Assembly: GCA_963777595.1 (NCBI GenBank)
Contig: CAVZRE010000044.1
Span: 62,001 to 126,000, forward strand
Direction: 5' to 3'
Source of the DNA: CAVVFX01 sp963777595
GTDB taxonomy: Bacteria > Acidobacteriota > Terriglobia > Bryobacterales > Bryobacteraceae
Length of the DNA: 64,000 bases
Below the pieces are notes generated by a model. The model was not told the DNA's origin and did not search any database. It saw only the letters and a program-made list of their open reading frames with translations. A program made the translations under genes and the position numbers. Of this stretch, positions 1 through 9,520 are shown one piece after another (position 1 is the stretch's first letter; each line of letters starts with the position of its first letter).

Positions 1-2
1 AG

Positions 3-560
3 TTGAGCAGCGGAAATGCTGACGCAGCAGACCGGCTGGCCCCCTTGATTTATTCCGAGTTGCGGCATCTCGCGGCAAACTGCATGCGGCGCGAAAGAAT
101 CGGCCACACCCTCCAACCCACCGCGCTGGTTCACGAAGCCTACATACGCCTGGTGGGCCAGAAGGAAGTTCATTGGAAAAGCCGGGCTCATTTCTACAGC
201 ATCGCCGGACGCATCATGCGGCGCATCCTGCTCGATTTTGCACGCAAGCGGCTCAGTTCCAAACGCGGAGGCGCGGGCCAGAAAGTGACACTCGACGAGG
301 GACTGATGGTCTCGGAGGACCGCTTGGATGACATTCTGCTCATCGATGAGGCGCTGAACCGGCTCACCGAAATGGACGAGCGGCAGGGACGAATCGTGGA
401 GCTTCGGTTCTTCGCCGGACTTTCCGTCGAAGAGACTGCTCTGGCTCTCGACATTTCACCCATCACCGTGAAGCGCGACTGGAATTCGGCGAAGGCCTGG
501 CTCTATCGCGAGATCGCGAAGGCGCGACCCAATGAGTCCGGAACTGTGGCGGCAAGCTAG
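3..560 (+). CDS. ECF-type RNA polymerase sigma factor (TIGR02999-like), 5' end cut by window
   Basis: Extracytoplasmic-function sigma factor of the kind abundant in Acidobacteria and Planctomycetes. Region 2 is visible near the N-terminus (GHTLQPTALVHEAYIRLV, about residues 34-51) and a region 4 helix-turn-helix near the C-terminus (SVEETALALDISPITVKRDW). The first codon in the window is TTG at position 3, but family members carry more residues before this point, so the true start probably lies upstream of the window. Its 3' end overlaps the following kinase gene by 29 bases in another frame, indicating translational coupling. Families of this type are usually not controlled by a classical anti-sigma factor; kinase control is an inference from the neighbour. 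Confidence 0.88.
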   Translation: MSSGNADAADRLAPLIYSELRHLAANCMRRERIGHTLQPTALVHEAYIRLVGQKEVHWKSRAHFYSIAGRIMRRILLDFARKRLSSKRGGAGQKVTLDEGLMVSEDRLDDILLIDEALNRLTEMDERQGRIVELRFFAGLSVEETALALDISPITVKRDWNSAKAWLYREIAKARPNESGTVAAS

Positions 561-3021
561 GAAGGTTTTCGAGGATGCGCTCGACCGCGAACCTGCCGAG
601 CGTGGCGCGTTTGTCGACGAGGCCTGCCTCGGTGATCCGCAACTTCTGGCGGAAGTATCCTCGCTCCTCGCATCCCACGATCAGGCCGGCGATGTTTTCC
701 TCAGCCCGATTGTCGACGCCGTAGTTCTCGACCGGTTTGAAGGCCGCAACTTGGGTCCTTATCGCGTTCTGCATCGCTTGGGACATGGCGGAATGGGTGC
801 TGTCTATCTCGCCGAGCGCGCCGATGAGCAGTTCCGGCGGCGCGTTGCCGTCAAACTGATACGGCCCGGCTTTGACGATGGGCATCTCATGCGCCGCTTC
901 AGCAACGAACGGCACATGCTGGCTGTTCTCGATCATCCGAACATCGTCAAGCTGCTCGACGCGGGCATCACAGAGGATGGAGTTCCCTACTTCGTGATGG
1001 ACTACGTCGAAGGGCAGCCGATCGACGAGTTCTGCCGTACGCATGGATTCTCGATTCCGGAACGCCTGGAGTTATTCCGGACGGTCTGCGCGGCGGTTCA
1101 CTACGCGCATCGCAACCTGGTGGTTCATCGCGATTTGAAGCCGGGCAATATTCTGGTGACTCCGGAGGGCACGCCCAAGTTGCTCGACTTCGGCATTGCG
1201 AAGCTGCTTCGCCCGGAATATGGAGCCGGAGCGATCGGCCTCACGCGGACTATGCAGCCGATGACTCCGGAATATGCGAGTCCGGAACAAGTCCTGGGGC
1301 AGCCCATCACCACTTCGAGCGATGTGTACTCGCTCGGCGTGCTGCTGTACCGGCTGATCGCAGGGCGGCATCCGTATGAGATGAGCACCCTTTCGGCAGC
1401 CGAGATGGAACGAGTGGTCTGCGAGACGAATCCTGACCGCCCGAGCGCGGCGGCAACTTCTGAAGCAGGCGGAAGGCGGCTGGCGGCCAGCGATGTCGAC
1501 AATATCGTCCTGATGGCGATGCGCAAGGAGCCGCAAAGGCGGTATCCGTCGGCCGAGCATCTTTCCGAAGATATCCGGCGCTACCTGGCGAATCAACCCG
1601 TCGCCGCGCGGCCGGATACATGGGCTTATCGAGGCGCGAAATTCATCAGCCGGCATCGGATTGGCGCCGGAGGGTCTTTGGTGGCTGCGATCGTGTTATT
1701 CGCGACAGCAATCGAAATCTGGCACTTGAGGACGATCGCGGAGACGCGTGACGCCGAGTTGCGGCGCACCGCGAATTTCATGCTGAACACGCTGGAGCCT
1801 GAGCTCCGTAACGGCGTCACGGCGGCGCGCAAATCTCTGGTCACCGGGACCGTCGGCATACTCGATCGGATGGCGCGAGATGCGCGCAAAGACGAAGAGC
1901 TGAAGTACGAGACTGCCGACGGCTATCACCAGATTGGGGACATTCTGGGCAATCCGTCGAGGTCTCATACGGGAGGGGATGGAGCGGCAGAAAGCTATCG
2001 GAAAGAGTTAACGCTGGGCAATACGATGAAGCCCGGACCGAAGGCGAGTTTCGTGATCGCCCGGGCCCATGTAGGCCTGGGTCGAGTTGCAGCATTCTCC
2101 GGTGCGAGGTCTGAAGCCCGCGATCATTTCCAAACCGCCATGCGCTTCTTCGCAGGCGCAGGCGATTCGATGGAAGCGAAGCGCGGCTTCCGCAGCGTGG
2201 CCGAGCAGTTGGGGAAATTGTACGAAGCGCAAGGAGACATCCAGGCGGCGAGTGAGTCTTATGCGAAAAGCCTCGAGTACGCTCGCGAATTGGATCAGGC
2301 GCAGCACAGCCACAAGACGCAAAGCGATGTACTCGCCGAATCTTTTCTGGTCGGTTTTGCGATGGCGCGGGCCGGGCACACGAACGAGTCTCTGATCACG
2401 GTTCGAAATGCCCTGGCGATTGCGCGCGGCTTGGCTGCCAGCAACGCATCTAACCGGCGGGATGAAGCGGCGGCGGCCGGACTACTGGGGTACGTCCTCC
2501 AACGCGCCGGTCGCTCCGCGGAGGCTATTGCGGCATATCAGGACGCCATAGCGATCTTCGAACAGTTAGCGGAGGAAGACCCCAAAAGCCAACTGACGCG
2601 TATCGACTTGGGACAGACGGAGGGCGAGTTCGCGGATGTGCTGTGGGCCGCGGGTCAGAAGGGCGCTGCGCGCGAAGCCAGCGGGAAAGCAGTTAAGATT
2701 CTGCAACCCGTGGCGGACGCCCGAAGCGCCTACCCCTACGTGCTGGTAGCGTATGCCGGTTTCCTGCTCTCGAAAGCAAATGCGCATCGCGACGACGCAG
2801 CTGCCCTCCGATACGTCGAGCGCGCCGACCAGGCGGAGAAGCCCCCCACTCCGGAGACGCAGCAGATTCTTGCCGCAGCTTACGCGGCCAACGGCAATAT
2901 GGCCAAGGCGCGTGCAACGGCACAGAAGGCGCTCGACTCGCTGGCCTCAGGCGCGGATCCACTCCTGCGAAACGGTTTAAAAGACTTCCTTAAGCCGTCT
3001 TCCACGACGCCACGGGAATAA
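532..3021 (+). CDS. Transmembrane Ser/Thr protein kinase with TPR repeats
   Basis: PknB-type kinase of 829 residues. The glycine loop (LGHGGMGAVYL, residues 83-93), the ATP-binding lysine K108, the HRD catalytic loop (H199-D201, HRDLKPGN) and DFG (D219-G221) are all present, so it should be active. A single membrane segment at about 377-397 separates the cytoplasmic kinase from a roughly 400-residue C-terminal region of helical repeats that look like TPRs, presumably a periplasmic protein-interaction platform. The ATG at 532 lies inside the sigma-factor gene (29-base overlap), so the two are co-expressed; known ECF-kinase pairs suggest the kinase modulates that sigma factor. Its 3' end overlaps the convergent gene that follows by 45 bases. 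Confidence 0.93.
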   Translation: MSPELWRQARKVFEDALDREPAERGAFVDEACLGDPQLLAEVSSLLASHDQAGDVFLSPIVDAVVLDRFEGRNLGPYRVLHRLGHGGMGAVYLAERADEQFRRRVAVKLIRPGFDDGHLMRRFSNERHMLAVLDHPNIVKLLDAGITEDGVPYFVMDYVEGQPIDEFCRTHGFSIPERLELFRTVCAAVHYAHRNLVVHRDLKPGNILVTPEGTPKLLDFGIAKLLRPEYGAGAIGLTRTMQPMTPEYASPEQVLGQPITTSSDVYSLGVLLYRLIAGRHPYEMSTLSAAEMERVVCETNPDRPSAAATSEAGGRRLAASDVDNIVLMAMRKEPQRRYPSAEHLSEDIRRYLANQPVAARPDTWAYRGAKFISRHRIGAGGSLVAAIVLFATAIEIWHLRTIAETRDAELRRTANFMLNTLEPELRNGVTAARKSLVTGTVGILDRMARDARKDEELKYETADGYHQIGDILGNPSRSHTGGDGAAESYRKELTLGNTMKPGPKASFVIARAHVGLGRVAAFSGARSEARDHFQTAMRFFAGAGDSMEAKRGFRSVAEQLGKLYEAQGDIQAASESYAKSLEYARELDQAQHSHKTQSDVLAESFLVGFAMARAGHTNESLITVRNALAIARGLAASNASNRRDEAAAAGLLGYVLQRAGRSAEAIAAYQDAIAIFEQLAEEDPKSQLTRIDLGQTEGEFADVLWAAGQKGAAREASGKAVKILQPVADARSAYPYVLVAYAGFLLSKANAHRDDAAALRYVERADQAEKPPTPETQQILAAAYAANGNMAKARATAQKALDSLASGADPLLRNGLKDFLKPSSTTPRE

Positions 3022-3801
3022 AGCAACTAACCCCATGCCGAGAAATCCGCAGCCGACCAGCAACCCGGCCCCAGGCTCCGGCGTGACAAGCAAGACGCTG
3101 TTGGCAAAGCCGGCGATCTCTGAGCTTGCCGTATTCGCGTTCAGGGTAAGAAGACTCTGCGTATCTACTACAGTTACCGGCGCGAAGTAAGTCGAGTCGC
3201 TCGGGACGGAAATCACGCCGTTATTAGACACAGTCAGCGTATAAGTCGAACCGGCCGGACACGTTGCGCTGAACGTGGTTCCCGCGCAGATATCGGTGAC
3301 GACTGTGGCATACCCGGGAAAGACGGGCGTTCGCGACACCATATCGTCTTCCGACCCCACCACAACCGGGTCCCATGTGAAGTTGAACTCATACGAGACA
3401 AATTGGGTACCGGTGAGACTGAACCCATCGGATGAAAAATAAACCTGATAACTGGTCGCCGTGAAACTAGGAGTTACCATAATCTGTGAGTCCGTCAAAG
3501 GCGAGTAACCGGCGCTCATCGACATTACGGAGAAAGTGAAGTTTTCGACGATCTCACCATTGATCGTACAGGTAAAGGCGGCCGCGTCATAAGTGGCCAG
3601 AGTCGCCGTCGCACAAGGCGATGCGAAAGCAGTGGATGCAAATAACATTCCCAAGATCAACCTGTTCAAATTGGCATACGGCACCGCTTGCTTGCCTGCA
3701 GGGCTGAAACACAAGCTTAGAGCCAGGGCTGTGGGGGAGTGGTCACGCAAACGTTTGCAGTTTCTTAGTAGCAGCGTACAACAACCTAGCGGAATTCTCA
3801 T
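2977..3801 (-). CDS. PEP-CTERM sorted secreted protein
   Basis: Unknown extracellular protein with a C-terminal PEP-CTERM sorting signal: the Pro-Glu-Pro triad (TPEPGAG), a hydrophobic stretch (about 20 residues) and a final basic cluster (WRRGRRLK). Such signals are processed by exosortase, and none is encoded in this window. The middle is a Thr/Ser/Val-rich beta-type sequence without a recognisable catalytic motif. The ATG at 3801 has a good GGAGG-type ribosome site, but the secretion signal (LILGMLFASTAFA) begins about 47 residues later, so an internal GTG around 3678 is a real alternative; a longer frame to 3906 has no support. It converges on the kinase gene and overlaps its last 45 bases. 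Confidence 0.75.
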   Translation of the reverse strand: MRIPLGCCTLLLRNCKRLRDHSPTALALSLCFSPAGKQAVPYANLNRLILGMLFASTAFASPCATATLATYDAAAFTCTINGEIVENFTFSVMSMSAGYSPLTDSQIMVTPSFTATSYQVYFSSDGFSLTGTQFVSYEFNFTWDPVVVGSEDDMVSRTPVFPGYATVVTDICAGTTFSATCPAGSTYTLTVSNNGVISVPSDSTYFAPVTVVDTQSLLTLNANTASSEIAGFANSVLLVTPEPGAGLLVGCGFLGMGLVALFPWRRGRRLKEVF

Positions 3802-3992
3802 TTCATCCTCCGATGATTTAGCCAATGCTATCACTTCAAAACAACATGGTGGGACCGGCCTTTCTGGCTTGGGGGATGGCACTTTTTCAAGTGATCCTTT
3901 TTCCATTGATTCCGCGCGTCAGCAAGTGAAGGCATGCTGCAACTGCGAACAACCTGACTCGAATGCCAATCCGGTTTTCAGAGAGAGCCACC

Positions 3993-5012
3993 ATGAGACC
4001 GATCGCCGCGAGCGTGATGTTGCTGTTATTCCTGGCGGAAATGACGGCTTTGCGGTCTCAACCGGTGTCAGACGCCGGGAAAAAGGCAGTCCTGATCCTG
4101 CTCCGCCAGCCGGAAGGAACACTCGGTAAACGGCTGGCAGAAGCATCTGCTTCGACTGCGGTACCGGACGAGGTGCGTGCCGCCGCGGCGCGCGAGCAAA
4201 CCTCTCTCGTCGAGGCGCAACAGGATGCCTTCGAACAACGCATCGTCGCGAGCGGAGCGGCCAACGTGGTTCACTATCTCGCGCTCAATATGATTCGCGC
4301 GGACATACCGCCATCGGCATTAGGTTCCTTGCAATCGGACCCTGCCGTGGTTTCGGTGACTCCGCTTTCGGAAGACGCACCGGCGGTTGCGCATGCGGAG
4401 TTCAGCTCTCCTCCTATGAATACGGGGTTGGGCATGCAGCCCTCATCCGGAATGATGGCCGGCCGGCTTCCGGTACCTCAGGGACAGATGCTGCCGGCGC
4501 CGCCGATGCAGTTGCCTGGTGCGCCCGGAGCCATGATGGCCGGTCCGGCTATGGGAATGCAACCTCCTGCAATGCCGGGAGCCGGAAGTATGCTGCAGTC
4601 GGTGCTGGGGCTTACCGGACAAATGGGTATGCAGGCTGGAACAGCTATGCCGCGGGCCGCGGGAATGGCCATGATCGTCTCCGGCGGCGCACAGATCGCT
4701 CAAAACGTTCTAGCCAGCCGCAAACAAGGTTGCGTGCTGACGCTGGCTACCGCCGGAACTCAGATTCCCGAAGCCGGCGGTCAGGGCGTAATCGCGGTCA
4801 ACGCGCCGCCGTCCTGTTTGTGGCAGGCGCATTCCGACTCGGAGTGGTTGCAAATCAACTCGGAGGGGCCGATGATCGGTGCGGGAATCGTCAAATACAG
4901 TGCAGCCGCGGCAAGCCATGGCCTGCTTCGGACTGGCGTCGTCTCCATATCCGGGGTTGCAAACACCAAGGTCAAAGGAACTACATCAATTACCGTGCAA
5001 CAGGGACAATGA
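3993..5012 (+). CDS. Secreted protein: I9-propeptide-like domain, Met/Pro/Gly-rich linker, BACON-like domain
   Basis: A 339-residue exported protein. After a signal peptide (about residues 1-22) comes a region resembling the inhibitor-I9/subtilisin propeptide fold (about 30-128, with the typical LGSLQSDPAVVSVTP ending), but no protease domain follows. Residues about 135-245 are rich in Met, Pro, Gly and Ala with repeated MQP/PGA/MAG pieces. The C-terminus (about 245-339) matches the BACON-type immunoglobulin-like pattern (CLWQAHSDSEWLQI, then RTGVVSISG and a final VQQG). The ATG at 3993 is preferred over 3963 because a purine-rich site (GAGAGAG) precedes it and the signal peptide starts there. 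Function unknown; surface binding or protease inhibition is inference. Confidence 0.72.
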   Translation: MRPIAASVMLLLFLAEMTALRSQPVSDAGKKAVLILLRQPEGTLGKRLAEASASTAVPDEVRAAAAREQTSLVEAQQDAFEQRIVASGAANVVHYLALNMIRADIPPSALGSLQSDPAVVSVTPLSEDAPAVAHAEFSSPPMNTGLGMQPSSGMMAGRLPVPQGQMLPAPPMQLPGAPGAMMAGPAMGMQPPAMPGAGSMLQSVLGLTGQMGMQAGTAMPRAAGMAMIVSGGAQIAQNVLASRKQGCVLTLATAGTQIPEAGGQGVIAVNAPPSCLWQAHSDSEWLQINSEGPMIGAGIVKYSAAAASHGLLRTGVVSISGVANTKVKGTTSITVQQGQ

Positions 5013-5059
5013 GGAAAATGAGCGACGGTATTCGATAGAATCAAGGTCCGGATGCGTTT

Positions 5060-6529
5060 ATGCCAAGCGAATTGACCCGCAAAGAGTTTCTCCGGGCCGC
5101 GGCTCTCGCCCCTGCCGCGATGCAGCGGACGGATGGCCCACCCGCCACGGCTCGCCGCCCTAACGTACTGCTGATCATGACGGATCAGCACCGGCGGGAC
5201 TATATGACAGCGGCAGGATCACAGTTGGTGCCGACGCCGAACATCGACCGCATTGCGGCGCGAGGGGTCCGGTTTACCAATTCAGTCTGTCCTTATCCGG
5301 TTTGCGCGGCGTCGCGCGCCTCGCTGCTGACCGGACTTTACCCGCACAGTCACGGCGTCATTAACAACACGGATCTTCTGAATTGGCGTACGCGCACGGT
5401 CGCACATCATTTTTCCGATGCAAGCTATCATACCGGCCTCATCGGCAAAATGCATTTCAACGACGGCCATACACACGGCTTTGATTATTTCCTGGGCTTC
5501 AACGACTGGTTCATGTATCTGGGGCCGAAAGTACAAGCTTATGCCGATGAGATAGCCAACCATCCGATCGGGCCCAACTTCTTCAACACGGTCAATGACG
5601 ACGGCAGCGGCTTACCTGAGTTGCCCGGGGTGTGGGGCGGCAAACTGCCTTGGGCGGGTCATGTGGCTCACATGGGATTCGCTTCGGAAATTGCACCGGA
5701 GGATCAGTTCGACGCGTTTGTGGCCCGTGAATCGGTCAGGTTTCTGGAGCGCTATGGAGCGCATGAGCCTTTCTTTCTGGTGACCAGCTTTCTGAAGCCG
5801 CATCCGCCGTTGCATCCGCCGCGTCCTTGGGACCAACGCTATTCAGCCGATACGATCGAGCTTCCTCCGGTCGGAGACATCGGGCAGTATCCGAAAAGCG
5901 TGCAGCAGCGAATTCATGGCTTCCAGAAATTAGGGGATGAGCGCCTGCGGGCGCATCGCGCGGGATATCTCGGCAACCTGGCTTACGTCGACACATGCGT
6001 CGGCGAGGTTTATGGGGCGCTGGAGCGCCTGGGGCTCGCAGAGAACACCATCGTGGTCTACACAGCGGATCATGGCGAGATGGATGGGGACCACGGCCTT
6101 TATCAGAAATTCTGCCTGTTCGATCCGTCGGTCGGAGTGCCGTTAATCGTCAGTTACCCAGGTAAGATACCAGAAGGCAAAGTAAGTCACGAGTTGGTGG
6201 AGTACCTGGGAATCTATCCTACCGTCGCGGAACTGAGTGGAACATCCAGCCCGCGTGGAATCGATGCTGCGTCATTTGCGGAGTTGGCGCGGAAGCCGGA
6301 TAGTAAGGGTCCGGAGGCGGTATTTTCGGAATTTAACCTGAAGTCCCGCACGGATTGTTATATGGTCAGGACCCGGCAATATAAGTACATTTTCAATCGA
6401 GGCGATATCCCTGAGTTATATGATCTGGACGCCGATCCGGGGGAAAATGTCAATCGCTGGCGTGACACATCTCTCGACCGGATTCGCGTACAGTTACATG
6501 ATCGGTTGATGGCATGGCATAAGGTCTAG
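5060..6529 (+). CDS. Sulfatase (type I, formylglycine-dependent family)
   Basis: Alkaline-phosphatase-superfamily sulfatase of 489 residues that would hydrolyse a sulfate ester, substrate unknown. The N-terminal metal site (NVLLIMTDQHRRD, D42), the sulfatase signature with the residue to be converted to formylglycine (C82 in CAASRASLLTG) and the second metal motif (YTADHGEMDGDHG) are present. The signature has Ala instead of the usual Pro after C-x, a tolerated variant of CxPxR/CxAxR. The N-terminus (TRKEFLRAAALAPAA) resembles a Tat signal but lacks the second arginine. No sulfatase-modifying enzyme is present in the window. It converges on the MFS gene that follows, with a 28-base gap. Confidence 0.93.
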   Translation: MPSELTRKEFLRAAALAPAAMQRTDGPPATARRPNVLLIMTDQHRRDYMTAAGSQLVPTPNIDRIAARGVRFTNSVCPYPVCAASRASLLTGLYPHSHGVINNTDLLNWRTRTVAHHFSDASYHTGLIGKMHFNDGHTHGFDYFLGFNDWFMYLGPKVQAYADEIANHPIGPNFFNTVNDDGSGLPELPGVWGGKLPWAGHVAHMGFASEIAPEDQFDAFVARESVRFLERYGAHEPFFLVTSFLKPHPPLHPPRPWDQRYSADTIELPPVGDIGQYPKSVQQRIHGFQKLGDERLRAHRAGYLGNLAYVDTCVGEVYGALERLGLAENTIVVYTADHGEMDGDHGLYQKFCLFDPSVGVPLIVSYPGKIPEGKVSHELVEYLGIYPTVAELSGTSSPRGIDAASFAELARKPDSKGPEAVFSEFNLKSRTDCYMVRTRQYKYIFNRGDIPELYDLDADPGENVNRWRDTSLDRIRVQLHDRLMAWHKV

Positions 6530-6557
6530 CTTATCAGCTTGGTTTCAAAGCGCGCCT

Positions 6558-7802
6558 TTATGCATCGAGGCTGAAATGCCTGAGCGGCGGAAATACCCAT
6601 GCCCATGCGATGACAATGGCAATCGTCCCGACGCCTCCCAATACAACCGCTGGAACCGTGCCAAACCACTGTGCGGTGATCCCGGATTCGAACTGGCCGA
6701 CTTCATTGGATGCGCCGATAAAGACCATGTTCACGGCACTGACGCGCCCGCGCATGGCGTCCGGCGTGCCCATCTGGATGAGCGTCTGACGCACGATGAC
6801 GCTTACCATGTCGCACGCCCCGCACGCTGCCAGCGCGGCGAGAGAGATGACGAAGGTGTGCGAGAGTCCGAAGACCAGTGTCGCGAGGCCAAAGCCGAAG
6901 ACGCCCGCCAGCATGGCTTTTCCGGCGTGCTTGCGCGGAGGCCAGTGAGCCGCCGCGACGGCCATCGACAATGCACCGATCGCGGGAGCGCCACGCAAAA
7001 CGCCCAACCCGCGTGCTCCGACGTGAAGGATGTCGTGTGCATACACCGGCAGTAACGCTACGGCGCCTCCCAATAGAACGGCGAAAAGATCCAGCGACAT
7101 CGAACCCAAAACCAATTTGTTGCGCCAGATGAAGCGCAATCCCTCGAATAGCGTTTCCAATGAGACGGGCATCCGGGGGCGCACCGCCGAGCCTAGCGTC
7201 AACCGGGAAAACAGCGCCAACGCGGTCAGGTAAGCCGTCATCGCGGCGGCATACACCGGCATGGGACTTCCCGTCCAGCCGTAGAGAAATCCCCCGGCCA
7301 TGGGACCCAGAATCACTGCGATCTGGAAGACGGAGGCGGACCAGGTCACCGCATTCTGAAAATGTTCGGCCGGCACAATCAAGGGGAGCAGGGACTGACC
7401 CGCCGGACCATTGAAGGCTCGCACCGTTCCGTTCCAGAGCAAGGCCAGGTAAATAGGCCAGACATGTCTGATCCCGTGAAGAGCGAAGATCAGCAGCAGG
7501 AGTGAAGTGATAGAAAATGCCCCGTAGCAACAGGTAATGATTCGCTTTCGCGGAAAATGGTCCGCGGTATGGCCGGCAGGAAGGAAGAGCAGAATGCCCG
7601 GAAGAAATTGCGCCAGTCCAACAAGTCCCAGGTCGAGTGGCCGGTGGGTCATGCCGAATACCTGCCACGCTACTGCTACCGCCTGCATTTCAGATGCGGC
7701 GGTAATCAGGAATCGCGCCAGCATGAAGTAGCGGAAGTCGGGATATTGAAAGGCGACGCGAGGGGGAAGTGTCGGAGACCTGGTGTCTGGCGCAGGGTTC
7801 AA
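6558..7802 (-). CDS. MFS transporter (MFS_3 / enterobactin-exporter-like)
   Basis: A 414-residue, about twelve-helix major facilitator. The sequence after the N-terminus (FRYFMLARFLITAASEMQAVA) and the loop 2-3 motif (GHTADHFPRKRII) fit the MFS_3 exporter group that includes EntS; cargo cannot be deduced. The frame opens with TTG at 7802; no in-frame ATG before the first helix fits better, so TTG is accepted with caution. No ribosome site is obvious. It is a single gene between convergent and divergent neighbours. Confidence 0.85.
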   Translation of the reverse strand: MNPAPDTRSPTLPPRVAFQYPDFRYFMLARFLITAASEMQAVAVAWQVFGMTHRPLDLGLVGLAQFLPGILLFLPAGHTADHFPRKRIITCCYGAFSITSLLLLIFALHGIRHVWPIYLALLWNGTVRAFNGPAGQSLLPLIVPAEHFQNAVTWSASVFQIAVILGPMAGGFLYGWTGSPMPVYAAAMTAYLTALALFSRLTLGSAVRPRMPVSLETLFEGLRFIWRNKLVLGSMSLDLFAVLLGGAVALLPVYAHDILHVGARGLGVLRGAPAIGALSMAVAAAHWPPRKHAGKAMLAGVFGFGLATLVFGLSHTFVISLAALAACGACDMVSVIVRQTLIQMGTPDAMRGRVSAVNMVFIGASNEVGQFESGITAQWFGTVPAVVLGGVGTIAIVIAWAWVFPPLRHFSLDA

Positions 7803-7975
7803 CTTTTAGGGTAGCGGAAGCGCGGCTCGAAAGTGCGCCCAGTGACGATTGATCGCTCCATCTTCAGTCCCCGAGGTAAGTTCGACCGCCTTCCTCACGC
7901 AGCCGCCGAACAGTCAATGACTTGGACGGATATGGTGATTTTCACGTTCGAGATGTCGATAGGGGTCGGCATACC

Positions 7976-8006
7976 AAAAAAAACCCCGGGGCATGTGCCC
8001 CGGGGT
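7976..8006 (-). terminator. Intrinsic terminator of the DUF1326 gene
   Basis: A perfect 10-bp stem (ACCCCGGGGC at 7983-7992 with GCCCCGGGGT at 7997-8006) encloses a 4-base loop and, read on the minus strand, runs into eight T residues (7976-7983). It lies 28 bases past the stop of the gene at 8035. Confidence 0.92.
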
Positions 8007-8034
8007 GAAGGAGTTGGCAGAATATGTTAGGAGT

Positions 8035-8724
8035 CTACTCTGAAGGCTCAGAAAAACTTGCGACAAACGCGCTACGTTTGTCGGGACTGCTCCAGGTCAC
8101 GCCCAAGCCCGTTCCCTCGTACTGGTGAGACAACGCAAAAGCCGGCATGGCATGGCTCGTCCTGGATAAAGGTTGGTACCAAACTTCTTCGTTGTGGCAG
8201 ATCTGATCGCCCTCGGTCATCGCCCGGGTTTCGATTTTGGCCAGTGAACCGGCCGTCAGGGTCGCGTTCCGGCTATGCAGATCGTTATTTTTGATCTCGA
8301 GATCAATGGTTTGCGTTTCCGTCCGCACGACATCGGAGAGCAGACTCCCGCTCATGTGTTGAGCGAAACTGGTCAACGCGAGACGCTGGGCCGCATCTGC
8401 TTTGCTGTCGATGATCAACACGGCCTTTGCGGGATTGGATTTGACCTCGACGTTGCCTAGCGTCGACTGCGCGCGCACGACTCCTACGACGGATAAGCCG
8501 GAAATATCGACACCTTGCCAGGATCCGTGAGAAACCTTCCAGCCCATTACCGCGAGTTGTCCAACCAAACCAGTCTCAGCGTTCGCAAAGCACGGCCCGG
8601 TATACACGTCAGCGGTTCGAGCTTCGACGTAGTTGCCGGTAATGTTTTGGGAAGGTAGACTGGCCGCGAGCGTGAGGCTGGCGGAGAGGAAAAGGGAGCC
8701 TATAGCGCCCTCGAAAATCTTCAT
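8035..8724 (-). CDS. DUF1326 family exported protein
   Basis: A 229-residue protein with a signal peptide (about 1-20) followed by the DUF1326 hallmark (NYVEARTADVYTGPCFAN) and later matching blocks (HNEEVWYQPL). The biochemical role of DUF1326 proteins is unknown. The start at 8724 is supported by an AGGAGG ribosome site about seven bases upstream. It has its own terminator and is a single-gene unit. Confidence 0.87.
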   Translation of the reverse strand: MKIFEGAIGSLFLSASLTLAASLPSQNITGNYVEARTADVYTGPCFANAETGLVGQLAVMGWKVSHGSWQGVDISGLSVVGVVRAQSTLGNVEVKSNPAKAVLIIDSKADAAQRLALTSFAQHMSGSLLSDVVRTETQTIDLEIKNNDLHSRNATLTAGSLAKIETRAMTEGDQICHNEEVWYQPLSRTSHAMPAFALSHQYEGTGLGVTWSSPDKRSAFVASFSEPSE

Positions 8725-8770
8725 TACTGCCTCCTGTTTTAAACCGTATCCTTGTTTGATTATAGGCCAA

Positions 8771-9520
8771 TCAGAAGCCGTTTGCAGGTTGGCGATATTC
8801 CACTGAGATGAGCGTCAAACCCTTTGCCGGCACAGTCGCGCCACATTTGTCAATCAATGGTAAGGCTTCGGCCTCCAGGTTTCCTCGGCCAACTTCAATT
8901 AATGTGCCGACAATATTCCTAACCATATGCTTTAGGAATCCGCTGCCTCGAACATGATAAATAAAACGGTCGCCCACACGTTCCAATTGCGATTCAAAGA
9001 TGGTCCGGACCTTACTTTTCCCCTCGGCGTCACGATCGTCGGCCGCCGCGTAAGCAGTAAAGTCGTGCTGACCTTCGAGTCGCCGGGCTGCTCGTGTCAT
9101 GGCGGCCTCATCAAGCGGGTAGGGATGGTGGTGCACCCATTTCCAGTCGAATGGCGAACAGACGGGGCTCCGCACGATGCGATATTCGTACATTTTGGCA
9201 ACCGCATCAAACCGTGGGTGAAACTCGAGAGCCACTTCCTCCGCGGCAAGCACACGAATCGCGGGGGGCAGCAAACGGTTTAAGGCGCGCGTGAAATTCT
9301 CCACTGGGATGGGATTGTCGAGAGTGACCGCGGCGACTTGGCCGAGTGCGTGAACGCCCGCGTCGGTCCTCCCCGATCCGGCGACGTGCACGCTCTTTTT
9401 CTCCATACCGCCGATGATTTCTTCGAGCACTCCTTGGATGGTCAGTAGTCCCGGTTGCACCTGCCAGCCGTGAAACCCGGTGCCGTCATAGGCAACCCTC
9501 ATGCGGATTCGACGCCGCAT
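8771..9520 (-). CDS. truA: tRNA pseudouridine(38-40) synthase TruA
   Basis: Isomerises uridines 38-40 in the anticodon arm of tRNAs. The catalytic aspartate motif (GSGRTDAGVHALGQVA), the N-terminal VAYDGTGFHGWQ and the C-terminal HMVRNIVGTLIEVG are intact. The ATG at 9520 is chosen because it forms a TGATG overlap with the stop of pyrE, giving 249 residues, the normal length; an ATG at 9502 is also possible. A frame starting at 9577 adds an unlikely Arg-rich leader. It is co-transcribed with pyrE. Confidence 0.95.
   Translation of the reverse strand: MRRRIRMRVAYDGTGFHGWQVQPGLLTIQGVLEEIIGGMEKKSVHVAGSGRTDAGVHALGQVAAVTLDNPIPVENFTRALNRLLPPAIRVLAAEEVALEFHPRFDAVAKMYEYRIVRSPVCSPFDWKWVHHHPYPLDEAAMTRAARRLEGQHDFTAYAAADDRDAEGKSKVRTIFESQLERVGDRFIYHVRGSGFLKHMVRNIVGTLIEVGRGNLEAEALPLIDKCGATVPAKGLTLISVEYRQPANGF

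Noticed and set aside
5060..5140. Tat signal on the sulfatase
   Set aside because: The motif reads TRKEFL; the second of the twin arginines is missing and the hydrophobic core is short.
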